A DNA stretch of 64,000 nucleotides, taken from NCBI GenBank assembly GCA_023055505.1, contig JALIRH010000040.1:1437001-1501000 (forward strand), in the 5' to 3' direction. The stretch comes from Callipepla californica brunnescens. Lineage: Eukaryota; Chordata; Aves; Galliformes; Odontophoridae. This document shows positions 40,929 through 52,824 of this stretch, piece by piece (the stretch's first letter is position 1; the number at the start of each line of letters is the position of its first letter). A program made the position numbers and the translations under genes. A model generated the notes under the pieces. The model was given only the letters and a program-made list of their open reading frames with translations. It ran no database searches and was not told where the DNA came from.

Positions 40929-43900
40929 GTCAAGAAACAACTTTAAGGTGTATTTTAAAGATAGGAAAGCCCTTAAACATCTTATAAAAAATTGCAGTCA
41001 GAGCCCTGCAGTTTTTTTCTTGCATTTGTTTCTCTGACTTTGCCTGAAGTTTGTAAGGAAAACAGTTGCAAATATGCAATATATCTTTCTTTGTATTAAT
41101 TTGGTAGGAATATGTATGTGCAGTGCTACAAGAAGACATGCAGGTACATTAATAATCCTACAAATTCCAGTAATCAGCTGATGACAAGCATGAAATGGAA
41201 GAAGACTCTTTTACTGAGATTCTCAATTTTGTGCATCTTTTTATTCTGAGGATAAGTTTAAATTCATCTGTGAGCATAAGCTGGAGAATGTTTTATCCAA
41301 ATTAAAAAAAAAAAAGTCTGCTGTAAACTTAAAATGACAGTCACACAAACTGTTTACTGTGTTATAATTTCTTTAAGATCTTAATATTTTAAGAACCTCC
41401 CACATACATGAGATGTTTCCTACTTGAGAACATGTAACTCTACCCCAGTATAACTTTAAGTATTACAGCAGCTGGGACACATTAAAAAGGATTAACATTT
41501 ATGCCAGGAGTGGAAGGAAAGTAGTCATTTCTATTGCAGACTGACAATAAAAATGACTGTCTTTTGAGTTATTCTGGAAAGAAAACACTTAAAAGGAGGA
41601 ATTTCTTTAGGGTTAGAAGCATATTAATTTATTATCTGACACATTTAATTTGGAACTAAGGATCTAGTAGTTTTTAAGGAAGACTGTAGCATATGTATAG
41701 ATATTCAAATCTGGAATCTGGTATATTGCAAAAAAAAGTACATCATTTATGTCTACAGAGAGGTGATGCATGGATGGCCATCTGGATGTTTTATTGCAGT
41801 AGTCACATCTACCTTAGGTATCCTTTGGAGATAATCAGCTATGTTAGCTGCACAGGTCATCGAGACTGAGAAAAGTCAACATGGCCACTGTCTAAAAAGC
41901 CACAGTGATAACAGATTGAGGTTATCTTCATATTAAAGTGCAGAGCTTCACTAGCAGTGTAAAACAGAAACAGCATGTGACTCGCTTTGCTATGGTTATT
42001 AAAAAAAATACTTGTTTAATAAATGACTTCAGATTATGCAATTAACTCCTGAAAATGACAGCATTTAGTTGCCTAACATTTGTGCTCATCGCTGTGATAA
42101 GCATCTCTATGAAATGCATTTGCACATATCCAAAAAGAGACATGCAAGGGTGAAATCCCTTCGGGATTGTGACTGGAAACATTTTAGGGAGAAGCAATAT
42201 AAATCTAGAAGGTGGGGTAAGGGCACCATAAGGAACCTCACACCTGGCCAGTGTGATTTCAGACACTTGTGATACAAGCTTAATTCCTTGTCTGAGTCCA
42301 AAATATGTTTCTGTTCACTGTTCACATCAGTTTTTCTTGAAGTCACTCACTTTGGTTCTAGTTTGAGAAAGAGTGAGGGCAAAAACAAAAGAAGCACGAA
42401 CTTGCTCTGAATTATTTTCATTCAGCTTGATCAGCTTGAAAAAGAGGCATCTTGATTTTTCTGCCTGCCTGTATTTACAAACAATGGTAACACGTAAGTT
42501 AGCTGCTTGATGCCCATCTAAGATTGCTCAGATGATCAAGGATGTTGTTCAACAATTTTAAAATTCACTTAAAAAGTTTCAAAATTAAACTACAGTATTT
42601 AATTTTAATTACTTTCTAATTATGAACTTTTTACAGTGAAGACCAGACCCCTTCATGTATTCCTGTGGTGACTGGTACTAGGCTGTTCTGATCCTGACTG
42701 CCTGATCCTGTTTAGTGTCTCTGTAAATTTCCTTAAATATACAGTTTACATTTTTTCCAAAAATTTCCCACAAAGACCATGTTGTTTATATACAAACATA
42801 CCTTTGGAACCATTTGTGAGCAACAGTTACTTGGAATAGATGCATGTAATAGGTATGGTGCTGAATTTTTGCTGTTGCAAGGTCAAAAGAAACTTCTCAA
42901 CTGACTTTGCTGAAGCTGAAGTGACTGATTGACAAGTTTTCACAGCCATTCTGCTGTAAAGCCTTTGGGCGTTTAGCTTGGTGGTATTACTGGAACAAAA
43001 ACAGAACAGTGCTATATCAAAAGAAAATACAGGTTGTAATGGTTCTGTTTTAGATACTTGTTCTCTTTTACGTGTCTACTATGTAAAACTCAAAAGCATA
43101 AAGCTTTTTCAGTGCTTTCAGGTACTTCCTTTTTCAGGTACTTCCTTTGTGGGAGGTATGAAGGCTGCAAGATTCAAACCCATCTTTCCTCTTCCAAGTT
43201 TTCTGTCTTTGTTTTCATAAAGTAAGAATTTTTTTTTTTTTTTCAGAATTTCATAGGGAATGGCTATTTTATGTTACGGGAAAGCTATTAGCAAATATAA
43301 AATTCTTCGTGGTTCAAACAAAATATTAACATTTGCATTGTTGTGTATTTTTGTTCACATTAAGTCCTTCGGGGACATTAAGTGATCTGTTGTTTATATT
43401 TGGACTCAGCATACCTTTTGTTACACTGTTTTATTTATTATATCATCAAGCAGCAATTGTTGAAGTACTCAGCATCTGGGAAATCCTGTCCAAGAATGTT
43501 TGCATGTTAAGAATATAAGGAACACCAAGCCTACTCAGAAAGGTTGAGATTTGCAGAATATATTTATGGTATTTAAAATGTTTTTGCTAAAACTTCATGA
43601 AACATGACTAGATTTTTGCAGCACAATTAATCAGTGTTGAATTTGATTTTTGACACTCACTGTTCTTTTTGCACTAAATATAAGATTGTATTAATCAGAC
43701 CACTTGAACACTGTGCTGACTATTTACTGACTTAGCATTTTCTTTCTGATCAGCACTACTTTATTACTGACCCTCTTCTGTCGTTGGCATTAGGTGAGGC
43801 ATAGCAGATTGCTCCTGTGCTTAAAAATTACTGTGTAATCATCATCCGTCCTGCTAAATGGCATGTATGGGCAGATACAGTACCAGTTTATCAATTTGCA

Positions 43901-44311
43901 GTTACCTTTTGACTAAAGTGCTGTATTGTGATCAGGGCTTTCAGACCTTCAGTCTGATTCAGAACAACTAATTCTGAAAAGTATTAAGTGTTAAATTTTA
44001 AAAGTTCTCATGGAGTATCTTGGCAGCATGCTGTTTTAAGATTATACCATACTTTGTGGGACAATTGAAAGCTTCTTAGATAGAAAGGAAATGTTTGCAC
44101 TAAAGTATCCTGCTATATTTCAATTATTATTAAATCCTTTTTAATTTTATGAGAATTAGAAGATAATAATGTTCTTTGGAGAATCAGCTACTGTATTTTG
44201 AATGAAATAATTGCTACAGCTTTATAGTTCACAGCTGTAAACCACAGAGACCAGTTCATGCTCCAGTGGCAAAAAGAATTGTGATCCAGCTTGTAAAGTG
44301 ATCATTGTTTC

Positions 44312-44317
44312 AATAAA
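44312..44317 (+). terminator. MFAP3L distal polyadenylation signal (candidate)
   Basis: AATAAA followed by a T/G-rich stretch (TTATGTTGAGTTTGTATG). Confidence 0.4.
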
Positions 44318-44339
44318 GAATTGGCACTGATTATGTTGA

Positions 44340-46199
44340 GTTTGTATGCACTCAAAAAAATGGCAATTGCCTCACATGAGTATACCAAATGAAAGTAAAC
44401 TATGGCTTTCATTGTACATGTACTAATACATCAGAACTTTGATCAGGAGAAACAGTTATTAGTCTAGACAGAAGTTTTAACGAAACTCTGAAAGTAAGCC
44501 GTTGACATTATTCATAATATAGACCCAATTGTGACATTAATAGCTTAGACTGTTCACTTTTATAGCATTTTTACTCAGGAAGCATGACAGCACTTCTGCA
44601 TGTTAATCCAAAGGAATTTATGTCAGCAGTCTCCTCCCTGAGCACTGTCATTGGGCCTTGCAAAAAGCCTTGCTGCTCTCAGAATTAAGGCTAACAAAGT
44701 GTCTCTTTTCCCAGAGGCACAGAGAACCAAAACAAAATAGAAGTATGGATTACCATAACTTCCTCCATTCCTTCACCCACCCAAAAGGACAAGGTGAAAT
44801 GCTTTTCCTTTCCCACAGCAGCTGGCCTGCTTCACTCCGTAACCACCCCAGCAGGAATTAATAGAAACAGACGCAATAATGCTTTGCCTTGGCTCTGCTG
44901 GCTGTTAAACACGAAAGCAGCTAGTGACAGTCACTGATAAGAGATGGAGGTGGGAGGAACTTGATCATTCACATAGAAGGATTTGATCTTGCCAGGTGCC
45001 TATTCTCCTATGGCAAAATACACAACCAGTACCAGGAGAGCAGGAGCTGTTTATTACATGTGTTTTTCATCTACAATCTTTTATGTTTTAACATTGTTCT
45101 TTGAAAGGGTGTTCCAATTTCAAAAAACATTTTCAAAAATTTTCTAGACAGTGGGTCATCCTATGCTAACTAATTCTGTGAATGTCTTCTTGCTCTCCAC
45201 TCCTCCTTGGACAATGGGTCCTATCCTAATTCCACAAATGTCTTCTTGCTCTCAGCTCCTTGGACATGCGCTGTGTATAGGTAGGTCTTTTTGAATATAA
45301 CTTCCCTTGCAGTGATATGTCTGGTTTCTTATCTGAAAGCTTCAGACCCGGAATTCAAGAAATACACCACCTCACAATGTGCCATTGATAAATGAAAGCC
45401 TTGCCCCATTTCTAGCAGACTCCTCCCATGTTCCTGCCTGTTCCTAGTAAACCACTCCTAAGTGTCCACCTGTGGAGTGAGTGTTCCTCTCCTTAGCTCA
45501 TTCTGTGAATAGAGTCCCCCCTGGACAGAGGGACCCCTCTGTACATCTCCCATGTACAGGGACCATCCTGGGGTCTCTGCCTCCACTCAACAGGAAGGAA
45601 GCATACCACTGCACAGGTTGTCCCCAAGAACTGGCAGATCACAGTTAAGCCCCTGAACATTTTAAACAGCTTCCTCCCAGACCCAGATGTTTCTCGTGAG
45701 TAGAAGATATCTACCATGTGGAAGAAACTATGCATATCCACAGAGGGAATCCAAAACAAAATGCAGCTGAGGAGTAGAAACTCAACAGAGAAAGATGGGG
45801 ATGGGTGTGGGGGGAGGTCTCTGCTCTTACAGTTTGGAGCCAGGGAAAGCTGGTGCACAGCTCAGGGCTGCAACCCCACTTATTTGTAGTGCTACCACTC
45901 TACTTTCCCACAGAACTGATTATTTTTGAATTCATATACTGCACCAGTGCCTGGTGAATAACTAGTTGAAAGATTTCAGAATCTATTGCTTAATAGTGTT
46001 TATTTCTTCCATGTTTTCCATTCTTCCTGCTCTTTTCTGTGTCCCAGCCAGCCCTGTAGTGCTACTTCTTGAACAGTAAGTCTCAGAACTTAGCAAATGC
46101 AGTGTCTGCGGCAAGTGTTCCTGCTTTCCAGGAGCCTTTGTTCCAAGCTGGCTTTTTGTAAATCCCAAGATCTGCATTTTTCCCCAGCTCTAATGCAAT
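44340..46199. other. Intergenic region with a short tandem duplication
   Basis: No gene recognised. Contains the tandem duplication at 45146-45265. Minus-strand frames at 45493-45858 and 45983-46177 have no domain I recognise. Confidence 0.45.
45146..45265. repeat. Imperfect tandem duplication, unit about 55-62 bp
   Basis: GACAGTGGGTC...AATGTCTTCTTGCTCTCCACTCC is followed directly by GACAATGGGTCC...AATGTCTTCTTGCTCTCAGCTCC. The two units share the AATGTCTTCTTGCTCTC core and differ by small indels. Confidence 0.8.
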
Positions 46200-46760
46200 T
46201 GAATCAAGGAGACTTGCATAGAGTTATTTAAACTAGAACTCATCGCTGGTGGAAACAGGTAACTTTAGGAAGGAAGGTAAGTGAAGACAATTAGAGCTGC
46301 TGTGATCAACTCAGTCTGAGGGGAGGATGGGGGGGGGAAGGTGATTCCATGACAAGAAGGACAACACAATGTTGGGTAGGGTTGCTGTTTACAACACAGT
46401 GGAGTGTTCAAAGAAGGTAAGTGGAGCTACAACTCAGTGGGGGAGTCTCTGAAGACGAATTAGTGTTGAGACACAATGCAACCCCCTGAAGGTTTCACAA
46501 GGATATCATCAGATGGGCCCAGAGACCCTCTCCACATTCTAGGATGCATGCTCAGGAAGGGGAAACATCCAATGCATATGTAACCAATTTATTGGAAATG
46601 TGATTTGCCTACATCATGCCTGTAAATGTGTAGTTGTGGCTTTCCTTGGTGTGCATGTTTTTTGAGCCATCCCCATCCACCCAATGCTGTAATAAAGGGA
46701 ATACCTGCTTGAAATAACTCACTGGCATGTCAAGTTACTCTGCTGGATTTCCTGTCTTCA
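46200..46760 (+). mobile_element. LTR, family B, copy 2 (sense)
   Basis: About 561 bp, TGAATCAAGG... to ...CTGTCTTCA, colinear with 20823-21344 (GGTTGCTGTTTACAACACA, AATAAAGGGAATACCTGCTTG, TGTCAAGTTACT). AATAAA lies near 46693. Ends are inferred from alignment with the other copies; no clear target duplication. More diverged than the other two. Confidence 0.75.
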
Positions 46761-47688
46761 CATATTTTGTTTCCTCCTAATCCATTAAGTCAAAAGACCA
46801 TTTCCCCTCTCTAAAATAAGCTCTGTTTTGTTCCTGTGGAACTAAAAAATATCTGTTTGCTAGATGAGGTATTAGGCTCTGTGCTTGACTGACTAATTAA
46901 AAACAACTTCTGTCTACAAGAGGCAAATATTTCCCCTCGCCCTTATTGATAAATTATTGCATGTTTCAGTTGAAAGCTTGTCTCTGCTGAACTATAGAGA
47001 CCACAATACATACTTGTAAATTTGTATTAAATATCTTTTGTATTGCATATTACTAGCAACCACGCTAACAATGTCACCAATTTGGGCTAGCAATTGGTTT
47101 GGGATCATTAATCCTCATCTCCCTTCTTCAAACCATCCTGTAAGCTAACAGACATGCTGTCTTGGGATAAAGGAAGGCATTTTTCAGGAGGCTGGATTTA
47201 AATTTTGCTTCCCAATCTGCTACACTCTTGCTCAGCTTAATTCATGTTGAAAATGGGTAAAGCTAAGTATGAGAAAATTGTGCTAACTATGGAATAAAAA
47301 TATCTTCTCAGGAATAGCTTTCTGAATGATGTCATATACGCAAGCCTGCAAGATATTTTTAAGGCTTTTTTTACAATCATGACTGGTAATATCATGGAAT
47401 TATTATTATTATTTTAATTAAAACAAAAATTCTGTGGCACAAAGCTTGGTTCACATAAACTGTTTTGAAAGATCGTGAGTATTTGTATCTCTTAGTTCTA
47501 CCCTGATTTTCTGGTAAAAGGCATCCACTTCAAGGCAGCTAGAAACCCAGAACAATTTTCCACATTTCTAAGAGCATAGGAAGCCATATATGTTAGTGGT
47601 AGCATAGGAAGTATCAAGTCAACACAAAACAAAAAAGATGCTGATGTGCGCTTGGTGACTTAGGTACCATGGCAGGATTTCCTTCCCT
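46761..47688. other. Intergenic region, no recognised feature
   Basis: AT-rich unique-looking sequence, no exon, RNA gene or repeat seen. Confidence 0.45.
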
Positions 47689-48310
47689 CTAAAAATGTTT
47701 TAATTGGAGTGGATGTTTCCTCCCAGTCTGACTCAGTACAACCCTCCATGGAAAGATACAAATGTTTTTGAGAAACAGATAATCGAAAATCTTTCTGACA
47801 TTGTACAAAAGACCAAATCCATTGCTGACATCCCTAGCTAATTTCAGTGGCACTGTGGCCAAGACTATAGCAGCCTGTACTTTATATGCTCCATTGCAAA
47901 CTAAAAGCATTGGAGTCATTTCACCAGCTTGATTCACAGAATCACTTTGGACATCTGCTTGAGGGTTAATATTCCATTTCTAGGAAAATGTTGCTATCCT
48001 TTTTTCTTAGGAACACATTGGTTCTTGAGTCTTCCTCCTCTTCTCTGTCCCTTCCAAATATCTGTTCATTCAAATAAAACACAGAATTAGACTGCTGCAC
48101 AAATGACTTGTTGAGCTTATATTTTGCCCAGAATTCAGAAATGTTTTGAGGGGTGGCAAGACGTTGCCATTCTCTCAGATTCTGAAGAGACAAGAATTCA
48201 CACATGCACTTTATGAGGCCACTCAACAGAGACAATGAAGTCATCTCCCTGAGCTGATCAGACATACTTATATTAAAGACACTTAGTAACTTACTGCACT
48301 AAAATATGGA
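47689..48310 (-). pseudogene. Unidentified coding-like remnant (minus strand)
   Basis: A minus-strand frame from about 48310 to 47966 is open for more than 100 codons and looks protein-like (MSDQLREMTSLSLLSG, LQNLREWQRLATPQNISEFW, an acidic GRDREEEEDSR). A second frame (47937-47689) continues with EMTPMLLVCNGAYKVQAAI. The two are separated by stops. I do not recognise the protein. A processed pseudogene, an old transposon frame or chance are all possible; a CR1 tail begins just to the right. Confidence 0.25.
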
Positions 48311-48379
48311 AATGATGATCTTGCACTGAAACTTGATGACAAAAAAATACCGGGAGAGTATTTTACAAGACATATTTAC

Positions 48380-48590
48380 AGACTGATTCTAATCTCAAGG
48401 AGGAAAGGTTTAGATTGGATGTAAGGGGGAAGTTCTTTACAGAGAGAGTGGTGAGGTGCTGGAACAGGCTGCCCAGAGAGGCTGTGGATGCTCTGTCCAT
48501 GGAGTTGTTCAAGAGCAGGTTGGATGGACAACCTGGACAACCCTGGTCTAGTACCAGATCTGGAGGATGGTGACCCTGCCAGTAGCAGGG
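48380..48590 (+). mobile_element. CR1 copy F, 3' end, left part
   Basis: CR1 3' sequence (GGAGGAAAGGTTTAGATTGG, AGAGTGGTGAGGTGCTGG, ACAGGCTGCCCAGAGAGG, GACCCTGCCAGTAGCAGGG). It is interrupted after CAGGG by the ERV at 48591 and continues at 50660. Confidence 0.9.
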
Positions 48591-49025
48591 TGTCACGGTG
48601 TTATCCATGACAGTAACCCAAGGGAAACCGAGAAGGGAGAGAGAAAGGGAAGAAAAAAAACTGCACGACAGTAGCCACACGGCCGCCCCAGCAAAGCCAC
48701 ATGCTCCGGGGGGAGGGGGAAACAGAGGGAATAGATGGGTCTGTAAAAAAAAAACAATGGCACGATCTGAGAAGGAATGGTAACTTACTAAATCTAATAA
48801 AATTGAACAGTTGAGAGAGAGACAAAGTTTCCAAACCAGAAACTGGGAGCTTACGTTAGGGAGGAACTGCAGGGGAATTTCCACGGCCACACACCAAGAG
48901 CAGAGCGGGCCTGGTGTCTGGTGCGGAGCTCCACACCTCTGCTGCTTCCCACAGCATTAACTCCTTAACTGCCTGCATGATGTTCTGATGTGGAATACCG
49001 GCATCAAAACCAAAAAACCACAACA
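48591..49025 (-). repeat. 3' LTR of ERV copy 2
   Basis: 435 bp, minus-strand TGTTGTGG...CCGTGACA. Shares long near-identical blocks with the 5' remnant at 50438-50659 (AATCTAATAAAATTGAACA, CAAAGTTTCCAAACCAGAAA). Confidence 0.88.
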
Positions 49026-49040
49026 TTCCACCCCTTATTC
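49026..49040 (-). other. ERV copy 2 polypurine tract
   Basis: The minus strand reads GAATAAGGGGTGGAA directly before the LTR start TGTTGTGG. This is the plus-strand primer of reverse transcription and fixes the LTR edge. Confidence 0.75.
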
Positions 49041-49209
49041 CACATCATCACATCATGCTTAACACGTATCTATATAGAACCAAAAACTGTAATAACATAA
49101 ATTACATACAAACATATCTATACATATATATATACATGGAATCACAGACTGCACTCCCCCAGCATCAAATTCCCTTGTGGTACACACTGGACGTCCCCAT
49201 TTTTATCCA

Positions 49210-49629
49210 TTACCCACCAGGTGCACCCAGGTCCCTGTGCAAAATCTGTTCCACGGAGGGGTTTGCCCTTTCCAGAGGCTGGAAGGACCCACACGCTTTC
49301 CCCAACATGCTCCTTATGTTTACCACAGGGACCTTATCTCCCTCTATGGCCTGTAAGGAGCTGGATTGTGTAGGACCATCTCGTTTGACTGATCCCCTAG
49401 TGTTGACCAACCAGATGGCATCTGACAGATTTTTCTCCCAATGCTTAAATGTCCCACCACCCATTGCTTTCAGTGTGGTTTTTAACAACCCATTGTAGCG
49501 CTCGATCTTACCAGCAGCTGGTGCATGGTAGGGAATATGATAGAATGCCATGTTCTTTGGCCCAAATATCCACAAGTGAATTTTTGAAATGAGTCCCATT
49601 ATCGGACTCAATTCTTTCTGGGGTTCCAT
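49210..49629 (-). pseudogene. ERV copy 2 integrase core/C-terminal remnant
   Basis: A 139-codon minus-strand frame with YHAPAAGKIERYNGLLK, the block holding the catalytic Glu of the DD35E integrase core, then TLKAMGGG...LSDAIWLVNTRG. The upstream aspartates lie in other frames, so the core is broken. Integrase inserts the DNA copy into the host genome. Confidence 0.8.
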
Positions 49630-49816
49630 GTCACCATAGGATTTGCTTCTCTAAGCCTAAGATGGTGTATCAGGCAGTAGCATGGGGTACTGTATATGTT
49701 TCAAGCCACCCAGTGGTCATCTCCACCATGGTGAGCACACAGTGCTTACCATCGCAAGTTCGTGGCAAGGTGATATAATCAACCTGCCATGCCTTCCCGT
49801 ATTTATACTTCTGCCA

Positions 49817-50143
49817 TCACCCTTCCTGACAGAGAGGTTTCATCCTCTTGGCTTGTTTAATTATGGCACATGTATCACAGTCATGGACAACCTGTGCGAT
49901 GGCATCCATAGTTAAGTCCACCCCTCGGTCTCTAGCCCACTTATAGGTCGCATCCCTTCCTTGATGGCCTGAGGTCTCATGGGCCCACCGAGCTAAAAAT
50001 AACTCTCCTTTGTTCTGCCAGTCCAAGTCTATTTGAGACACCTCAATTTTGGCAGCTTGATCTACCTGATGGTTATTTTTCTGTTCTTCAGTAACTCGAT
50101 TCTTGGGCACATGAGCATCTATGTGACTCACCTTTACACCCAA
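49817..50143 (-). pseudogene. ERV copy 2 integrase N-terminal zinc-binding remnant with RNase H end
   Basis: A 108-codon minus-strand frame. It starts with an RNase H C-terminal-like stretch (VSHIDAHVPKN) and continues into the HHCC zinc-binding domain: HETSGH, then CDTCAIIKQ about 30 residues later. Order matches late pol. Confidence 0.8.
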
Positions 50144-50437
50144 CTTTTTTGTTCAGACAGCAATGTCTTTCCACAGTTCTGCAGCCCAGATAGGTTTACC
50201 CTTCTGTTGCCAGTTGTTTTGTTCCCACTACTGCAACCACCCCCATAAAGTGTTTGCCACCATCCAAGAGTCAGTATAAGGATACAGCACTGGCCACCTC
50301 TCCCATTCAGCCACACCTAAGGCCAGTTGGACAGCCTTTACCTCCGCAAATTAACTCGATTCTCCTTCTCCTTCGGTGGCCTCTGCTACTCGTCGTGTGG
50401 GGCTCCACACAGCAGCCTTCCATCTGCGATGTTTCCC

Positions 50438-50659
50438 AACAATACGACACAATCTGAGAAGGAACGGTAACTTTACTAAATCTAATAAAATTGAACAATT
50501 GAGAGAGAGAGAGACAAAGTTTCCAAACCAGAAACTGGGAGCTTACGATAGGGAGGAACTGCAGGGGAAGCACACGTGCTCCCCACAGCATTAACTCCTT
50601 AACTGCCTACATGATGTTCTGATGTGGAATACCAGCATCAAAACTACAAAACCACAACA
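50438..50659 (-). repeat. 5' LTR remnant of ERV copy 2
   Basis: The U3-side 222 bp of the LTR, ending CCACAACA next to the CAGGG duplication. The portion matching 48591-48750 is absent, so the left end is a deletion junction near ACAATACGACACAATCTG. A short gap relative to the 3' LTR also occurs near 50570. Confidence 0.8.
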
Positions 50660-50735
50660 CAGGGATTTGGAACTTGATGATCCTTGGGGTTCCTTCCAAC
50701 CCAAGCCATTCTATGATTCCATAATTCTGTGATTG
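50660..50735 (+). mobile_element. CR1 copy F, 3' tail, right part
   Basis: GGGATTTGGAACTTGATGATCC...CCTTCCAACCCAAGCC...ATTCTATGATTCC: the CR1 terminus that follows on from 48590. Confidence 0.9.
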
Positions 50736-52824
50736 ATGCTCTCCATGTTAGCTTTGTTCTGAGGTTGGCAATACTGTCTGGGAACAGAATTAATATTACT
50801 TCGGTAGCAAGTGGCATAATTCCCAACTTTAATTGAAGGCTGGTATAAACACAGAGTGTAGCAGATACATGTGTTATTCTGGGTCCCTAAATCACCATCC
50901 TAACGATAAAGCTTTCTGAAAATTAACAAAGAAGCCTAATTTTTGTCAGTTTTCCAATAAAGAAAGAGATGTAAATAAAAGCAAAGTATTAGAAAAAGGA
51001 ACAGAACCATGTATGTTTTTCCACCACTATTACAATTACTTTGAGGTATGGGATTTCAAGCAAGAGAGGATCTTCATAATATTGTCCTCCTCAAGCTCCA
51101 TTAGGAATTAACAATACCTAAAGCAGTATTATCTCTTGGAAATTTCTTTCTACTGCTGCTTCTTCACCACTGTGGCAACACTGCAGCTCTGCCCAGCCCG
51201 TATTATCAGAAGTGATCAGCAACAGAAACAGAAAGGCACTAATTCCACAGGGAGATCTTACTGATCCACACATCACTTGATTCCATTAACCACATATCTG
51301 GGATTCCCAGACTTTAACATTGCCACAGGGCACTCCATCATCTCTAAAGCTTGGAGAGGACAGCTAATGTTAGCCAAGCCTCCTGAAAACTCTGTCTTTG
51401 TTTCCCTTCTTATAGGATGTGGATTCAGGAGTACAATGTTAATTGATCCTAGATTAATTATGTTAGCAAAATATTAGGTTTTTCGGACTAAACAAGTGGG
51501 AAAACTTTGCAGAATTAATGGAAGCGCTCAACCTCTTCTAATTATAAACTGCATTAAACTTGTATTAGAGAAATCATAAAGAAAATGCTTTGCTTTGAGC
51601 GTATTCTCAAAGCAGCTAATTTAGTTTGGTCTGTTGAATGGATCAGGCAAACAAAACCGTAACATAGCAAAGTAAAAACATACATGCAAAGGTGAATTCC
51701 CACATTAATCTCCAAGAAGAACAAAAATAAAGACAAAAGCTTATTACTGGCTTGAAGAGTTGATAAAGAACATACTGCTGTTTCAATAAAAAAAAAAAAT
51801 CTAATTCTAAAAGGCTTGTTCTAAGGTACTACTTCCAAGCATGCATTTTTGTCCTTTGCTTGGTTTATTTATTTGCCTTTGATCAGCTATCTCCAGCTGA
51901 TGCTGATTTTTATGGATATTACTTCATTTATTTATGCAGTCCAAACTCAGATCCACGTCCCTGCTGTGTTATACAAACACATACAGAATGAAACATTAAC
52001 TGTTCCAGAAAACAAAGAACCTGAGGGCTAAAAAGGCAAGGCAAGAAAACTGGAAGGAGACTTTTTACACTTATTTCACATGTGGAGGATAGAGGCACAA
52101 GACTGATCTTTGCAGGGATGTTTTGTCACTGATATACATAGGGACAAGGCTGCATTTTACATAATGTAACCAAAGGGATATGGAATGCCCATTGCAGAAT
52201 GGAGAACAACCATAATCTGCTGCACATAATTCACAGATGTTGCCATTCTTTGTCTGTTTATCAGGACGAAATAATTTGTATACCATAAACATACACATTA
52301 GAGACAATCTATTTACAGTACATAATGTAATGTATGATGTATAATACAGTGTTTACAGTCTCTAATGTACAATATACATTATACTTACATTATTAAAAAA
52401 ATCAAAGCCAGTAGTTTTGATATCTGGGAATTATTTAATAGGGAAAAAACAAAACAAACAAACAAACAAAAGAAACCAACAGTAACTTTGTTTCAGTGTA
52501 ACAAGCAATTTCTCAGTGTCAAAACTCATTTTTGAGAAAACGATAATTTGCTGTCACTGATCTGCAATGCTTTTAGGTTGGTGGGTGGGCAGCCACCCCT
52601 CCAGACCTGAGATTTCACCATTTGAGAAACAGCAGTGGTGCATAGTAAAGGTGAACAAACTCAGCTCACCTGACATCCATCTTCAAATCTGATACTTGAA
52701 GAAGTAGGTTTAGAGTCATGGGGTGGCCTGCTTCACCAGCAGCCACTGCCATGCTGGGCAAACCCTTTCACAAGTTTCTCCATTGGTAGCTACTGCAGAA
52801 AGACAGTTATTCCAAGTCTAAAAT
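50736..52824. other. Intergenic region, no recognised feature
   Basis: AT-rich DNA. An A-run (51788-51801) and an (AAAC)n stretch near 52448-52470 are the only repeats I note. Confidence 0.5.

Larger units (their letters stand above)
40264..44335 (+). other. MFAP3L: MFAP3L 3' UTR (long form inferred)
   Basis: No further coding signal follows the stop. AATAAA occurs at 40697-40702, about 430 bases after the stop and with a GT-rich stretch after it, and again at 44312-44317 before TTATGTTGAGTTTGTATG. I infer a short and a long 3' UTR form. The long form would be about 4 kb and contain the T-rich repeat at 40868. Other AATAAA-like sites (41545) are possible. No transcript data. Confidence 0.5.
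48591..50659 (-). mobile_element. ERV copy 2: internally deleted provirus inside CR1, 5-bp target duplication
   Basis: A minus-strand provirus with CAGGG duplicated at 48586-48590 and 50660-50664 and TGTTGTGG...GTGACA ends (minus sense). It retains a full 3' LTR (48591-49025), a polypurine tract, an integrase remnant, a short RNase H end and a shortened 5' LTR (about 50438-50659). The 5' LTR lacks its R-U5 side and the whole gag-PR-RT region is gone, so one deletion removed everything from within the 5' LTR to late pol. Its LTRs are related to that of 1789-5363. Interruptions in the integrase frames show it is dead. Confidence 0.9.

Noticed and set aside
45000..45900. Possible further LTR on the minus strand (AATAAA near 45050)
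   Set aside because: No matching ends, no related copy in the window and no TATA at a fitting distance.
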